A stretch of DNA of 64,000 nt from an uncultured Ruminococcus sp. (GCA_902787365.1 CADAGC010000008.1:1-64000); one strand, 5' to 3'; positions 42,472 to 52,608 are shown, counted from the stretch's first letter. The notes: a model not told the origin generated them from the sequence alone. Numbers and translations are program-made.

Positions 42472-43728
42472 ATGGACATTATTATAATAGCTTTGCTTCT
42501 TATCCTCTCGGCGATATGCTCGGCGACGGAAACGGCGTTTTCGTCTGTCAACCATATAAGGCTTAAAAACTACGCCGCCGAGGGCAATAAAAGTGCGGCA
42601 CGGGCGCTGGAGATAACCGAGAATTTCGATAAGGCGCTCACCTGCATACTTATAGGCAATAACGTGGTAAATATCGCATCATCGGCGCTTGCTACCGTGA
42701 TATTTACCGAGAAGTTCGGCTCGGGCAGCGTGGGGCTGGCAACACTTGTTATGACGGTGCTCGTTCTTATCTTTGGTGAGATAATCCCCAAAAGCCTTGC
42801 AAAAGAGAACTCCGAGAGCTTTTCGCTGTTTATGGCGGCACCGCTGAAGGCGGCTATGCTTGTGCTCTCGCCGCTGATATGGATATTCACGATGATAAAA
42901 AACGGCGTTTCTCTCATCGTCGGCTCAAAAAACGACGAGCCGTCGGTCACCGAGGAAGAGCTTAAATATATCATAGACGAGATAGAGGACGAGGGCGTGC
43001 TCGAAGAATCCGAAAGCGAGCTTGTAAGGTCGGCGCTGGAGTTTGATGAGACGACCGTTTCGCAGATACTTGTCCCGAGAATTAACATCGTGGGCGTTGA
43101 TATTGACGAAAACCTCGAAACTATCAGAGAGATATTTTTTGAGACTAACTTCTCACGCATACCCGTCTATGACAAGACGATAGATAAGATAGTAGGCATA
43201 CTCCTGCAAAGCGATTTCTATGAGTTTTATATCGACCGCCCGCAGGGAAAGTCGATAGCCGATATAATGACCGCCCCGATATACATCAGCGAAACGCAGC
43301 TTATCTCGCAGGCGCTAAGGCAGATGCAGCGCAAAAAGGTGCATCTTGCGGTGGTGGTTGACCAGTACGGCGGCACAGAGGGCATATGTACCCTTGAAGA
43401 TATAATCGAAGAGCTGGTAGGCGAGATATATGACGAGAGCGACGAGGAAGACACATCGTTCATAAGGCTTGGCGATGATACCTTTGATATCTCGGCAGAG
43501 CTTTCGGTCAGCGACTTCCTCGAACACATAGGCGCTGACGAGCACGAGATAGAGAGCGATATGAACTCTATGGGCGGCTATCTTATGGAGGTCTTAGGCC
43601 GTGTGCCCGAAAACGGCGAGCTGACACGGGCAGGCAGGTTCGAGCTGACCGCCGTTATGGAGGGCGAGCAGCGCATTGACCGAATAAAGGTAAGAGTAAT
43701 AAACGAAGAAAAGGACGGAGACGAATAA
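42472..43728 (+). CDS. CNNM/CorC (HlyC) family transporter
   Basis: 418 residues: a DUF21 membrane domain with four helices (about 1-150, ATETAFSSVNHIRLKN), two CBS domains (about 205-325: ILVPRINIVGVDIDENLETI; MQRKKVHLAVVVDQYGGTEG), and a C-terminal CorC_HlyC domain (DDTFDISAELSVSDFLEHIG). Members export magnesium or sodium/divalent ions. Its stop overlaps the next start by one base (TAATG). Confidence 0.92.
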   Translation: MDIIIIALLLILSAICSATETAFSSVNHIRLKNYAAEGNKSAARALEITENFDKALTCILIGNNVVNIASSALATVIFTEKFGSGSVGLATLVMTVLVLIFGEIIPKSLAKENSESFSLFMAAPLKAAMLVLSPLIWIFTMIKNGVSLIVGSKNDEPSVTEEELKYIIDEIEDEGVLEESESELVRSALEFDETTVSQILVPRINIVGVDIDENLETIREIFFETNFSRIPVYDKTIDKIVGILLQSDFYEFYIDRPQGKSIADIMTAPIYISETQLISQALRQMQRKKVHLAVVVDQYGGTEGICTLEDIIEELVGEIYDESDEEDTSFIRLGDDTFDISAELSVSDFLEHIGADEHEIESDMNSMGGYLMEVLGRVPENGELTRAGRFELTAVMEGEQRIDRIKVRVINEEKDGDE

Positions 43729-44234
43729 TGGGCAAGAAAATAAAAAAAGAGCCGCTGACTAAAGCGGAAAAGGTATACAGAGGCTTGGGGATAGGGCTTT
43801 TTGCCTACACGGTAGGCTGTGCGGGCGCAGGTGCGGCACTTTTCCCGAAAATGACAGAGAACGAGAGCAAGACCCTTGCAATAGCTATGTCGTCAATATT
43901 CTTCGGCTATTTTGTATACTGCGCCGTGCAGATGTTTCTGGCGTTTTTCTACTACAAAAAGACCGAGGAGTTTGCAGGCATAGGCCACGGCGTTATGCTC
44001 AGCATCACCACTATCATAAACATAGTCAACCTCAAATTCTTCCTTGTTATGCTGTTTGAGGGACTTGGCAAGACCGACACGGCAAAGCGCATAATAGGCT
44101 CGTCCGTTTCCGAGACGGAGTATTTGCAGACCCTCTCGGGCACATGGACGGCGCTGCTTTTCGGCATGGTGGCAGTAATGATACTCGGTATCCTCTGCAC
44201 AGTCAAGCTGGTAAAGAGGATCGGGGATAATTAA
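43728..44234 (+). CDS. Hypothetical four-helix membrane protein
   Basis: 168 residues with four hydrophobic segments (about 22-40, 52-75, 85-110, 142-163) after a basic N-terminus (MGKKIKKEPLTKAEKVYRG). It is coupled to the CorC gene. No family recognised. Confidence 0.65.
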   Translation: MGKKIKKEPLTKAEKVYRGLGIGLFAYTVGCAGAGAALFPKMTENESKTLAIAMSSIFFGYFVYCAVQMFLAFFYYKKTEEFAGIGHGVMLSITTIINIVNLKFFLVMLFEGLGKTDTAKRIIGSSVSETEYLQTLSGTWTALLFGMVAVMILGILCTVKLVKRIGDN

Positions 44235-44279
44235 GGCGTTGTTTGGTGCGCACTTTCTTACTTCTAAAGGAGAACAAAA

Positions 44280-44918
44280 ATGAAGATACTCAAAAGGATA
44301 ATATCCGCAGCAATAGCGGCGGCGCTGGGGCTTTGCATGGCCTCCTGCGGTGAGTCGGACAGCTCGTCAAGGGCAGGCTCGGGCTTTGAAAAGACGGGCA
44401 AGTTCGTTATTGCCCTCTATCCCGAATATGCGCCCATAAGCTGCGAGAACTTTGAAAAGCTCGTAAAGGACGGCTTTTATGACGGCACCGAGTTTCATAG
44501 GGTAGTCGAGGGTTTTATGGCGCAGGGCGGCAGCCCCAAAGACCCTAACAACCTCCCCGCTACCATAAAGGGCGAGTTTGCGCAAAACGGTGTACAGAAC
44601 AATCTCTCGCACAAGCGTGGTATCGTGTCTATGGCGAGGGGCAATGACAACGACAGCGCATCGAGCGGATTTTTTATATGCTTTGATGACAGCAAGAGCG
44701 ATGTGCTTGACGGCAGATATGCGGCTTTCGGCGAGGTAGTCGAGGGCATGGAGGTAGTTGACGAGTTCCTCAAATGCGAGAGGACGAAGAACAGCATGGG
44801 CGAGGTTGCCACCCCCGTATATTCCATAACTATCGACAAGGCTGTAATGTTAGAAACCAAGGACGGCGAGCCCCATAAGGCAGAGTTCACCGTGACCTAC
44901 AGCCCGAGGGGTGCGTAA
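44280..44918 (+). CDS. Cyclophilin-type peptidyl-prolyl isomerase lipoprotein
   Basis: 212 residues. Lipoprotein signal with MASCG (Cys at about 23), then the cyclophilin core: YPEYAPISCENFEKLVKDGF, GTEFHRVVEGFMAQGGSPKD, GIVSMARGNDNDSASSGFFI. The catalytic Arg in FHRV is present. It folds exported proteins at the cell surface. The following GtrA gene starts directly after its stop. Confidence 0.92.
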   Translation: MKILKRIISAAIAAALGLCMASCGESDSSSRAGSGFEKTGKFVIALYPEYAPISCENFEKLVKDGFYDGTEFHRVVEGFMAQGGSPKDPNNLPATIKGEFAQNGVQNNLSHKRGIVSMARGNDNDSASSGFFICFDDSKSDVLDGRYAAFGEVVEGMEVVDEFLKCERTKNSMGEVATPVYSITIDKAVMLETKDGEPHKAEFTVTYSPRGA

Positions 44919-45398
44919 ATGGAAGCGCTTATTAAATGGTTTGTAGGGCTTTTGCCGAAGAAGCTACAGGATATCTACTATAAATATGAGGAAAAGTGGC
45001 TCTACCTCGTGTTCGGGGCGCTGACCACCCTTGTGTCGATAGTCACCAAGCTTATCATATTCTACGCAGTACCCGGCAATCCCAAGTGGGAGAACACCTG
45101 CGGCGTTGTTGTTTCGTGGATATGCGCTGTTACCTTTGCGTTTTTCACCAACAAAAAATACGTCTTTAAAAACGAGACAAAGACACGCTCGGAGTTTTTC
45201 AAGGTGTTCGTGTCATTCTACGGCGCAAGGGGAGCTACCCTTGTTATGGAGTGGCTGATATTTTTTATCTGCTGCGATATCCTTGATATGAATCAGACGG
45301 TCATCACCTTTGCAAGCCAGGTGTTTATATTCATAGCAAACTATGTGCTCAGCAAGGTGTTCGTTTTCAGAAATAAAAAGGAGGAAGAACAGGCATGA
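44919..45398 (+). CDS. GtrA family membrane protein
   Basis: 159 residues, four helices, with the family motif YLVFGALTTLVSIVTKLI and FFTNKKYVFKNETK. GtrA proteins translocate undecaprenyl-linked sugars for surface polysaccharide modification. Overlaps the next gene by four bases. Confidence 0.9.
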   Translation: MEALIKWFVGLLPKKLQDIYYKYEEKWLYLVFGALTTLVSIVTKLIIFYAVPGNPKWENTCGVVVSWICAVTFAFFTNKKYVFKNETKTRSEFFKVFVSFYGARGATLVMEWLIFFICCDILDMNQTVITFASQVFIFIANYVLSKVFVFRNKKEEEQA

Positions 45399-45943
45399 AG
45401 AAGCTTTTATGTGTTATAATGGCCGCTGCTATGACCCTCGCCCTCGTTTCCTGCGGCGATAGTGATAGCGACAGCAGCAAAAAGAGCAAGGACAAATCAT
45501 CAAGCTCGTCGGTCGATATGTCAAAATTTGACGATATGGCAGGGGAGTATGAGTGCGTGAGTGTTATCAACAACTTCAACGGCTCTGACGCAGGCTATAA
45601 GGACAAGGACGTTGATGAGCGCTTTATGGGCAAGACCATAACCCTCACAGGCGACAAGCTTGAAATGGAGGGCAAGACCTTTGAGCTCAAAGCCAAAAAG
45701 AGCGAGAACACCTATTATAATTATATGGTAGTCATCAAGGACAACGGCTATGACGAAAAGCCTCACAACAGCGACCGCAAGTTCTGTGATACAGAGTTCG
45801 AGGGACCTGTGTGGTTTATGTTCGCCAAAGAGGGCACCGACCAGGGCGGCGATACACCTGTTGACAAGGACACCATAGAGATGTATTTCTCGCCCAAAGG
45901 CACGCAGGATTGGTACTTTGCGCTGGATTTCAAGAGAAAATAA
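45395..45943 (+). CDS. Hypothetical lipoprotein, 182 aa
   Basis: Signal peptide with lipobox LVSC, a Ser/Lys/Asp-rich linker (DSDSDSSKKSKDKSSSSS) and a beta-rich domain (MAGEYECVSVINNFNGSDAG). Surface-anchored. No family recognised. Its ATGA overlap with gtrA means the three genes are one operon. Confidence 0.75.
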   Translation: MKKLLCVIMAAAMTLALVSCGDSDSDSSKKSKDKSSSSSVDMSKFDDMAGEYECVSVINNFNGSDAGYKDKDVDERFMGKTITLTGDKLEMEGKTFELKAKKSENTYYNYMVVIKDNGYDEKPHNSDRKFCDTEFEGPVWFMFAKEGTDQGGDTPVDKDTIEMYFSPKGTQDWYFALDFKRK

Positions 45944-45951
45944 CAACAAAA

Positions 45952-45975
45952 ATCCCCCGCCACACGGCGGGGGAT
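45952..45975 (+). terminator. Hairpin ending the CorC-to-lipoprotein operon
   Basis: ATCCCCCGCC / GGCGGGGGAT with an ACAC loop. Confidence 0.65.
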
Positions 45976-45985
45976 AACTTATGCC

Positions 45986-46014
45986 TTGACAACTCCCTCA
46001 AACAGTGCTAAACT
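45986..46014 (+). promoter_or_regulatory. Promoter of the 48-residue gene
   Basis: TTGACA, 17 bases, TAAACT. Confidence 0.7.
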
Positions 46015-46035
46015 ATCAACAAGGAGCTGATGAAA

Positions 46036-46182
46036 ATGCACGAAACAGAAAAAAGCAATATATCCACGCCGCCAAGCAAAGCACCCGACACAATGCTTTC
46101 CAAAAAGCTGTGCGGTGTTCTCAAAAATGACTGTGATTTAGAGAAAATGCGTGAAGAACGCCTGAAAAAGTATACAGACTAA
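46036..46182 (+). CDS. Small hypothetical protein, 48 aa
   Basis: AAGGAG stands 9 bases ahead of this ATG (an ATG at 46030 is too close). The product, MHETEKSNISTPPSKAPDTM then LSKKLCGVLKNDCDLEKMRE, has a flexible Pro/Ser-rich start and a charged helical end like the tail of a short antitoxin or regulator. Own promoter and terminator. Family not recognised. Confidence 0.55.
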   Translation: MHETEKSNISTPPSKAPDTMLSKKLCGVLKNDCDLEKMREERLKKYTD

Positions 46183-46185
46183 CAC

Positions 46186-46215
46186 AAAAACTCCCCCGCC
46201 AAAGCGGGGGAGTTT
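46186..46215. terminator. Bidirectional terminator
   Basis: ACTCCCCCGC / GCGGGGGAGT, CAAA loop, five A on the left; shared by the 48-residue gene and cellobiose phosphorylase. Confidence 0.8.
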
Positions 46216-46236
46216 CCTATTACCCAATAAACCAAT

Positions 46237-48651
46237 TTATCCGAGAACGACCTCGATCTTGGTATTCTCTGTCATTATTGAAGCGTCAACGAAGTTGCCC
46301 TGGACCGCCTTGCCGTTAACAGTCATCGACTTAACGCCTGACTGAACGTGGTCGGGGTTCTTTATCTCAATAGAGAGGTGCTTGCCTCTGAAATTCTTCT
46401 CAATGGAGAAGCCGTCCCACTCGTGAGGTATCGAGGGGCTGATAACAAGACCCTTTGCGTTAGGTCTCATACCGCAGATACCCTCAACACAGCCTACCAT
46501 AACAGTAGAGCCTGTGCCTGTGAGCCAGTGAACGTGTGAACGTCCTGCGTAGGGTGAACGTGTGGACTCGGTGAACTGACCGTGAACGTAAGGCTCCATG
46601 ATTCTTACCTCTGCCTTGTCGTTCATTGAAGCAGGTGCGCTCTCGAGGAAGTACTCGAATGCTCTGTCACCTCTGCCGAGGAGTGACTCAGCAAGTATAG
46701 CCCAGCCCTGTGTCTGCGAGAAGATACCGCCGTTTTCCTTAGTGTCGGGGTTGAAGATGTGCATAAGAGCGCCGTCGAAGTAGTGGTTCTCGTAGGGCGG
46801 CTCCATTATCTTTACGCCGTAAGGAGTGTTGAGTATCTCGTGAACCTTGTCCATAGCTGTTTCAGCCTGCTCCTTGGTAGCAAAGCCGGAAATTACCGAC
46901 CATGACTGGGGGTTGAGCCACATGGAAGCCTCGGGGTCATTCTTAGCGCCGACAACAACACCGTTGTCACGAATACCTCTGATGAATCTGTCCTCGTCCC
47001 AGCAGTCAGAAAGGCTCTTGCCAAGCTCAGCCTGTGCCTTGTCTATGTATGCGATGTAGTCTGTGTCGTTCTTGTCCTGTGCCCATGCCTTGATAACGCT
47101 CATAGCATAGTAGAGCTGGAATGCAACGAATGTGCTCTCGCCCTGCTTGCCCATTCTTAAGCAGTCGTTCCAGTCAGCGTGCAGGCCTGCGGGCATCTTG
47201 TGTGCGCCGAGTCTCTCCTGCGAGAAGCGGATAGCGTTCTTTAAGTGCTCGTAAACTGTAGCCTTGCCGCCTCCCTCTTCTGCGTAAACTATCTCCTCAT
47301 CAAGGAATGCTGTGTTGCCTGTCTCGCCTATGTACTTGAGTATTGTGGGGAAGAGCCAAAGCGCATCGTCAGCTCTGTAAGAGGGGTGACCTGTTTCCTT
47401 GGCGTAAACGCTGTTCTCGTCGTTCTCGTCGGGGCAGGTCTCGTGTCCTGCGTTGTGGTCAAACTTAACCAGCGGTAAGCCGCCGCCGTTTGATACCTGT
47501 GCAGAGAGCATGAATCTTATCTTCTCAGCTGCAAGCTCGGGGTTGATGTGGATAATACCCTGAATGTCCTGAACTGTGTCTCTGTAGCCGTAGCCGTTTC
47601 TCAGGCCGCAGTAGATGAACGAAGCAGCTCTTGACCAGATGAATGTGATAAAGCACTGGTAAGCGTTCCATACGTCTACCATGTTGTTGAACTCCTCGGA
47701 AGGTGTCTTTACCTGGAAGTTGTCAAGCTCGCCGTGCCAGTAGTCAACAAGCTCCTTTATTTCGGCATCGACCTTGCCTGCTTCCTTATAGCTGTCAAGT
47801 ATAGCTGTGGAAGCTGCGGGGTCTTTCTGACCGAGAACGTATATAAGTTCCTTGGTCTCGCCCGGGTCGAGCATAAGCTCGTTCTGGAGTGCGCCGCAGG
47901 CGTTGGAGTTGAAATTGCACTTGTTGTCGCAGAAACCTCTCTCAACTGCTATGGGGTTGCCGTAGTCTCTGTATGAGCCTATGAAGCTGTCAAGGCTGCC
48001 GTTGTATGCAGAAACGGGTGCGCCCACTACGCCGAAGAAACGCTCTCTATGGTTTGAGCCTGTCTCGTCCTTGCCGCTGTTCTCGTTTATGTGCTGAACT
48101 ATCTTGTTGCCCTCGAATGATGTTCTTGTGATAAAGAGGGTGTACTGGAGGTTAACCTGATCCTGCTCGTAGTTGTTCTCGTTTGTGAACTCTATAAAGC
48201 CGAATGTGGAAAGGCTTCTTGCTCTGTCGGAGTTGTTTGTTACTTTGAGTCTCCATACCTCGTAAGTAGCATTTCTCGGAACGTAGTATGTAAGTTCGCT
48301 TGCTATGTTTGCATACTCGCTCTTTACAGTTGTGTAAGCAGTACCGTGGTGGCACTCTGTCTTGTACTTTGAAAGGGGCTTGCCTACGGGCTGCCATGTA
48401 GCGCCCCAGTAGTCCTTGGCATCATTGTCTCTGATGTATACATATCTGCCGGGCAGGCCGATGTTTGAATTGAAGCGGTATCTCGCAATTCTTCCGTTAG
48501 CGCCGCTCTTTACAAAGCTGTAGCCGCCGCCGCTCTGCGAAACGATAGCGCCGTATTCGGGCGAGCCTAAGTAGTTTGCCCAGGGTGCGGGCGTGTCAGG
48601 TCTTGTGATGACGTATTCCTTGTTTTCAAGGTCAAAATATCCGTACTTCAT
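46237..48651 (-). CDS. Cellobiose phosphorylase (GH94)
   Basis: The 804-residue cytoplasmic enzyme splits cellobiose with phosphate into glucose 1-phosphate and glucose, saving ATP. The N-terminus (MKYGYFDLENKEYVITRPDT) and length match clostridial cellobiose phosphorylases. The catalytic region includes HADWNDCLRMGKQGES (Asp493 and Asp496; the general acid lies here), and HWLTGTGSTVMVGCVEGICG near the phosphate site. It processes disaccharide from imported cello-oligosaccharides. Codon use is conservative, as in highly expressed genes. Own promoter, no neighbours in operon. Confidence 0.95.
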   Translation of the reverse strand: MKYGYFDLENKEYVITRPDTPAPWANYLGSPEYGAIVSQSGGGYSFVKSGANGRIARYRFNSNIGLPGRYVYIRDNDAKDYWGATWQPVGKPLSKYKTECHHGTAYTTVKSEYANIASELTYYVPRNATYEVWRLKVTNNSDRARSLSTFGFIEFTNENNYEQDQVNLQYTLFITRTSFEGNKIVQHINENSGKDETGSNHRERFFGVVGAPVSAYNGSLDSFIGSYRDYGNPIAVERGFCDNKCNFNSNACGALQNELMLDPGETKELIYVLGQKDPAASTAILDSYKEAGKVDAEIKELVDYWHGELDNFQVKTPSEEFNNMVDVWNAYQCFITFIWSRAASFIYCGLRNGYGYRDTVQDIQGIIHINPELAAEKIRFMLSAQVSNGGGLPLVKFDHNAGHETCPDENDENSVYAKETGHPSYRADDALWLFPTILKYIGETGNTAFLDEEIVYAEEGGGKATVYEHLKNAIRFSQERLGAHKMPAGLHADWNDCLRMGKQGESTFVAFQLYYAMSVIKAWAQDKNDTDYIAYIDKAQAELGKSLSDCWDEDRFIRGIRDNGVVVGAKNDPEASMWLNPQSWSVISGFATKEQAETAMDKVHEILNTPYGVKIMEPPYENHYFDGALMHIFNPDTKENGGIFSQTQGWAILAESLLGRGDRAFEYFLESAPASMNDKAEVRIMEPYVHGQFTESTRSPYAGRSHVHWLTGTGSTVMVGCVEGICGMRPNAKGLVISPSIPHEWDGFSIEKNFRGKHLSIEIKNPDHVQSGVKSMTVNGKAVQGNFVDASIMTENTKIEVVLG

Positions 48652-48749
48652 TGGTACACACTCTCCTCAGATTATTATTTGCAGTCATAGCTGCATAAGT
48701 TTCAAATTTTCTGCACCAAAGGCTGTCAGCCCATATGGTGCTATTCTAT

Positions 48750-48778
48750 ATTTTAACATATTATGCATAACTTTACAA
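48750..48778 (-). promoter_or_regulatory. Promoter of cellobiose phosphorylase
   Basis: Minus strand: TTGTAA, 17 bases, TAAAAT. The leader is about 95 bases with AGGAGAG near the start codon. Confidence 0.6.
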
Positions 48779-48845
48779 GGGGGTGAGCGGATAAAAAATA
48801 TAAATATTTAGTGACGAAAACCTTTTCGTGCCCCGACATAAACCA

Positions 48846-48871
48846 ATCCTATCATCGGGTGATGATAGGAT
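48846..48871. terminator. Perfect hairpin in the gap
   Basis: ATCCTATCATC / GATGATAGGAT with a four-base loop, no T run. Likely terminator or processing site after the 48934 lipoprotein gene. Confidence 0.5.
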
Positions 48872-48933
48872 CTGTTAAGTGTGTGGCTAATATTTTTGCA
48901 TACTTGCTTATACTTATAGTCTGCATAAGGGGC

Positions 48934-49485
48934 TTAACCCTTAAGAGCCTTGAATTCCTCCTCTGTGATGTAGATAGGCTCCCCGTTGTCATCAAGGTAT
49001 TTTTTGGGCGTTTCGTTTGTCTGCCCTTCGGCTTCCAGCTGCCAGCCGCTGTTTCGGGCAGCGTGTTTGATGAAAAGGTTCCCCTCATCGTCCTTGGTAA
49101 GCTCTGCGTCATCTGCCGTGAAGAGTATCCTGACATTCACGCCCTTTTTAAAGACCTCGCTGACAAGGTATTTTGACACCCTGCGTGGTGTTTCGTTTAT
49201 TTTGTCGTAGTATTCAAAGGTCACGGTGTCGCCTGTGTCGGCAATATGCTCCTCGTCCAGCTCGATGTCTGTTATCTTTACCTTTACGGTGTCAAAATCT
49301 GCGTCCTCAAGCAGCACACCCTTGTAGATGTTTGTTTTGTATGGGTTTTTGTCATTTATCCCGATAGGCTCAACATCCATTGATGAGCTGTCGGACGAAG
49401 CCGTGCTGCTGCCGCTGTCACCGCAGGCAGTTAGCAGCATTACTGCCGACAAAAGCACCGAGGGAATGATATATAGTTTTTTCAT
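48934..49485 (-). CDS. Hypothetical lipoprotein, 183 aa
   Basis: Signal with lipobox LTAC, a Ser-rich linker (GDSGSSTASSDSSSM) and a domain with repeated strand patterns (DTVKVKITDIELDEEHIA, GDTVTFEYYDK). Surface-anchored; family not recognised. RBS AAAGGAGACTT upstream of the ATG. Confidence 0.7.
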   Translation of the reverse strand: MKKLYIIPSVLLSAVMLLTACGDSGSSTASSDSSSMDVEPIGINDKNPYKTNIYKGVLLEDADFDTVKVKITDIELDEEHIADTGDTVTFEYYDKINETPRRVSKYLVSEVFKKGVNVRILFTADDAELTKDDEGNLFIKHAARNSGWQLEAEGQTNETPKKYLDDNGEPIYITEEEFKALKG

Positions 49486-49584
49486 TTTTAAGTCTCCTTT
49501 TCAAAGCGCCTTTGGAATTCTATTTTTTTATTATTATACACCTTACCTTGGCCGAGTGTCAATAGCTTGGGTGGAAGTTTGTGG

Positions 49585-49660
49585 AAATGCACAATGCACA
49601 ATTGAGGTGCGCCCTTCGGGCGGATTTTAAAAGCGGCTTGCGCCGCTAAATTAGCAATTA
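49585..49660. repeat. ATGCACAATGCACAATTGAGG / CGCCC-TTC-GGGCG module
   Basis: Tandem TGCACAA units followed by AATTGAGGTGCGCCCTTCGG and GGCTTGCGCCGC. Similar modules occur near 34350, 53730, 57250, 58300 and 60430. Confidence 0.6.
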
Positions 49661-49750
49661 TCAAAACAAAAGCCCCGAGGAACGCAAATCCCTCAGGGCA
49701 AACTTTTTAAATACATCGCCCGCAAGGGCGATACCTTCATTATGCATTGA

Positions 49751-51631
49751 CTAAACCATAAGGTCGCAAACCAGATTAGCAAACTCCACAGGATTCTCTA
49801 TCGGCAGCCCCTCTATAAGCTGTGCCTGCGCGTAGAGCAGCTTTGTGTAGTCGGAAAGCTTGTCCTTGTCATTCTCATAAAGGCTCTGAAGCTTGCTGAA
49901 TATTGCGTGGTTCGGGTTTATCTCCATGGCCTTTTCGGCTTTTACCTTGTTGTCGTTCTGCGGCAGCGAGTTTAGCACCTTCTCCATTTCAATCGTTATG
50001 TTGCCGTCAGAGGAGAGGCATACGGGGTGAGTTTTCAGCTTGTTTGAAATGCGAACTGTCTTTACCTTGTCGGCAATTGCTTTCTGCATGAATTCAAGCA
50101 TATCCTTGCTGTCGTCTGCAAGCTTCTTGGCTTCCTCTTTCTCCTCGTCGGATTCAAGGTCGAGCTTTGCGTCGCTTATCGAAGCGAACTTCTTGCCCTC
50201 GTACTCCATGAGCACCTTGATAGCGAACTCGTCTACCTCCTGCGTGAAGTAGAGCACCTCGTAGCCCTTGTCCTTGAATGTCTCCATCTGCGGCAGCAGG
50301 TCTATTCTCTCCTTGGTCTCGCCGCAGGCGTAGTATATCTCCTCCTGCCCCTCTTTCATACGTGATACGTACTCGGCAAGGGTAACGTTCTTGCCCTCGA
50401 ATGAGGACGGGAACATTATAAGGTCTTTGAGCGTGTCCTTGCAGGCGCCGTATGACTGGTAAAGCCCGAACTTGAACTGCAAGCCGAATACCGAGAAGAA
50501 CTTCTCATACTTCTCTCTGTCGTTTTTGAGCATTTTTGTAAGCTCGTTCTTTATCGAGCGCTCTAAGTTCTTGGCGATTATCTTAAGCTGTCTGTCGTGC
50601 TGTAAAAGCTCACGGGAGATGTTTAAGGATAAGTCTTCCGAGTCAACAACACCCTTTACAAAGCTGAACCAGTCGGGCAGAAGCTCTGCGCACTTCTCCA
50701 TTATCATAACGCCGCTTGAATAGAGCTGTAAGCCCTTTTCATAGTCCTTTGAGTAGTAGTCAAAGGGCGCACGGGCAGGAATGTAGAGCAGGGCGTCATA
50801 AGTAGCCGTGCCCTCGTTCTTTGCGTGAATGTGTGTTATGGGCGGCTCGTAGTCCATAAACTTCTCAACATAGAAGTTGTTGTAATCCTCATCAGTCAGC
50901 TCGCTCTTTGAGCGCTTCCAGATAGGTGTCATTGTGTTGAGCGTTTCAATGTCCTTGGTGACTGTCGGCTCCTTGTCCTCCTCCTCGTAATGGGTGTGCT
51001 CTACCTCCATTTTGATAGGGAAGCGTATATAGTCTGAATATTTCTTGACAAGGCTCTGTAACTGATACTGGTCAAGATACTTGTCGTAGTTCTCTTCTTC
51101 TGTGTTGTCTTTGAGTATAAGGGTTATCTCTGTGCCCGCAGTTTCTTTTTCGCAGGGCTCTACCGTGTAGCCGTCAGCACCCTTTGAGCGCCACTCAAAA
51201 GCCTCCTCCTCGCCGTAGGCCTTTGACTTGACGATAACCTCCTTGGCTACCATAAATGCCGAGTAGAAGCCCACGCCGAACTGGCCTATTATGTCAACGT
51301 CCTCGCCAAGCTCGTTTTCTTTTTTGAATGCTAAAGAGCCTGATTTTGCTATCGTACCAAGGTTTGTTTCAAGCTCCTTTTCGGTCATGCCTATGCCGTT
51401 GTCGGTTATCTTAAGGGTGCGGGCGTCCTTGTCAGCCTCTATCATAATGGCGAAATCGTCCTTGTTGAGCCCTACCGATGTGTCGGTCAGCGACTTGAAA
51501 TACAGCTTGTCAAGCGCATCAGATGCGTTTGATATAAGCTCTCTTAAGAATATCTCCTTGTGAGTGTAGATCGAGTTGATCATCATATCCAAGAGCTTTT
51601 TGCTCTCTGCCTTGAATTGTTTTGTGCCCAT
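49751..51631 (-). CDS. htpG: Molecular chaperone HtpG (Hsp90)
   Basis: 626 residues. GHKL ATPase domain with [26 protein letters not shown] and [14 protein letters not shown]; middle domain with the catalytic Arg in [11 protein letters not shown]-terminal dimer domain. Client folding in the cytosol. A perfect CIRCE operator upstream puts it under HrcA. Standard length. Confidence 0.96.
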   Translation of the reverse strand: MGTKQFKAESKKLLDMMINSIYTHKEIFLRELISNASDALDKLYFKSLTDTSVGLNKDDFAIMIEADKDARTLKITDNGIGMTEKELETNLGTIAKSGSLAFKKENELGEDVDIIGQFGVGFYSAFMVAKEVIVKSKAYGEEEAFEWRSKGADGYTVEPCEKETAGTEITLILKDNTEEENYDKYLDQYQLQSLVKKYSDYIRFPIKMEVEHTHYEEEDKEPTVTKDIETLNTMTPIWKRSKSELTDEDYNNFYVEKFMDYEPPITHIHAKNEGTATYDALLYIPARAPFDYYSKDYEKGLQLYSSGVMIMEKCAELLPDWFSFVKGVVDSEDLSLNISRELLQHDRQLKIIAKNLERSIKNELTKMLKNDREKYEKFFSVFGLQFKFGLYQSYGACKDTLKDLIMFPSSFEGKNVTLAEYVSRMKEGQEEIYYACGETKERIDLLPQMETFKDKGYEVLYFTQEVDEFAIKVLMEYEGKKFASISDAKLDLESDEEKEEAKKLADDSKDMLEFMQKAIADKVKTVRISNKLKTHPVCLSSDGNITIEMEKVLNSLPQNDNKVKAEKAMEINPNHAIFSKLQSLYENDKDKLSDYTKLLYAQAQLIEGLPIENPVEFANLVCDLMV

Positions 51632-51686
51632 TATCCATTTCTCCTTTTATATATTGTGCGGAGTTTCTCTCCGTCGCATACCGGCT

Positions 51687-51713
51687 TTAGCACTCTCTTT
51701 CTTCGAGTGCTAA
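51687..51713. promoter_or_regulatory. CIRCE operator (HrcA site) of htpG
   Basis: TTAGCACTC-N9-GAGTGCTAA, perfect match, spacer TCTTTCTTC, 56 bases upstream of the htpG start. Confidence 0.92.
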
Positions 51714-51870
51714 ATCTATTATACACCCTCGTGCGCAAAAATCAATAGGCTTAAAATAAACTCAATGATTTGTTTACAAATAATTAACAAATGTATCACC
51801 GTAGTATTTGAAAAATGCTCTATATTATGTTATAATATTTTATATAGTACTTATTTTAAGAGGTAATGTA

Positions 51871-52608
51871 ATGGATAATACATCATTTACCGTGGTGATT
51901 CCCGCACATAATGAGGAAAAATACATAGGCAGGTGCCTGCGTGCTATAAGAAGTGCCGCAAAATATGTGGCAGGCGACAGCGTCGAGATAATAGTAGTCG
52001 CAAACCGCTGTACCGATAAGACGGCGGCAATAGCAAGGCATTACGGCGCAAAGGTGCTTGAAAATAACGACAAGTGCATAGCCGCCGTGCGCAATACGGG
52101 CGTTTATGCGGCGTCCGGCGAGATAGTCGTCACGATAGATGCTGACAGCCTTATGACAAAGCACTCGCTTTGTGAGATAAAGCAAAAGCTGCAAAGCGGC
52201 AGATATATCGGCGGCGGCGCAAACCCGAGGTTTGACAGGGCATCTATCGGCATAGCTATGTCTACTCTGTATGTTGCGGCAAATCTGCTGCCCGTTATGA
52301 TAAAAAACGGCGGCTACCTAAGCGGGGCTATGTTCTGGCTTTATAAAGCGGATTTTGAGGCGGTGGGCGGCTTTGATGAAACGCTTGTCAGCCTTGAGGA
52401 TATGGACTTTGCAAAAAGACTGAAAGCCCACGGTATCAGCCTTGGTAAAAAATACGGCACGCTCAGGAAAAACTACGTGACCACATCTGCAAGGAAATTT
52501 GACGAGTTCGGTGACTGGTATCTTATAAAGAACCGCAAGCTCACCAAGCGGATTTTCACGGGTAAAGACAGGCAGGCGGCCGATGAATTCTACTATGATG
52601 TGCGCTAA
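51871..52608 (+). CDS. Glycosyltransferase family 2
   Basis: ATG at 51871 after AAGAGGTAATGTA. The 245-residue GT-A enzyme has VVIPAHNEEKYIGRCL, the metal-binding DAD in TIDADSLMT, and GGFDETLVSLEDMDFAKRLK, typical of family 2. No membrane helix at the C-terminus. Substrate unknown; likely surface glycan synthesis. Confidence 0.88.
   Translation: MDNTSFTVVIPAHNEEKYIGRCLRAIRSAAKYVAGDSVEIIVVANRCTDKTAAIARHYGAKVLENNDKCIAAVRNTGVYAASGEIVVTIDADSLMTKHSLCEIKQKLQSGRYIGGGANPRFDRASIGIAMSTLYVAANLLPVMIKNGGYLSGAMFWLYKADFEAVGGFDETLVSLEDMDFAKRLKAHGISLGKKYGTLRKNYVTTSARKFDEFGDWYLIKNRKLTKRIFTGKDRQAADEFYYDVR

Noticed and set aside
42570..43160. Long antisense frames inside the CorC, FeoB and P-type ATPase genes
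   Set aside because: They are shadows of G+C-rich coding sequence: no family match and no ribosome sites.
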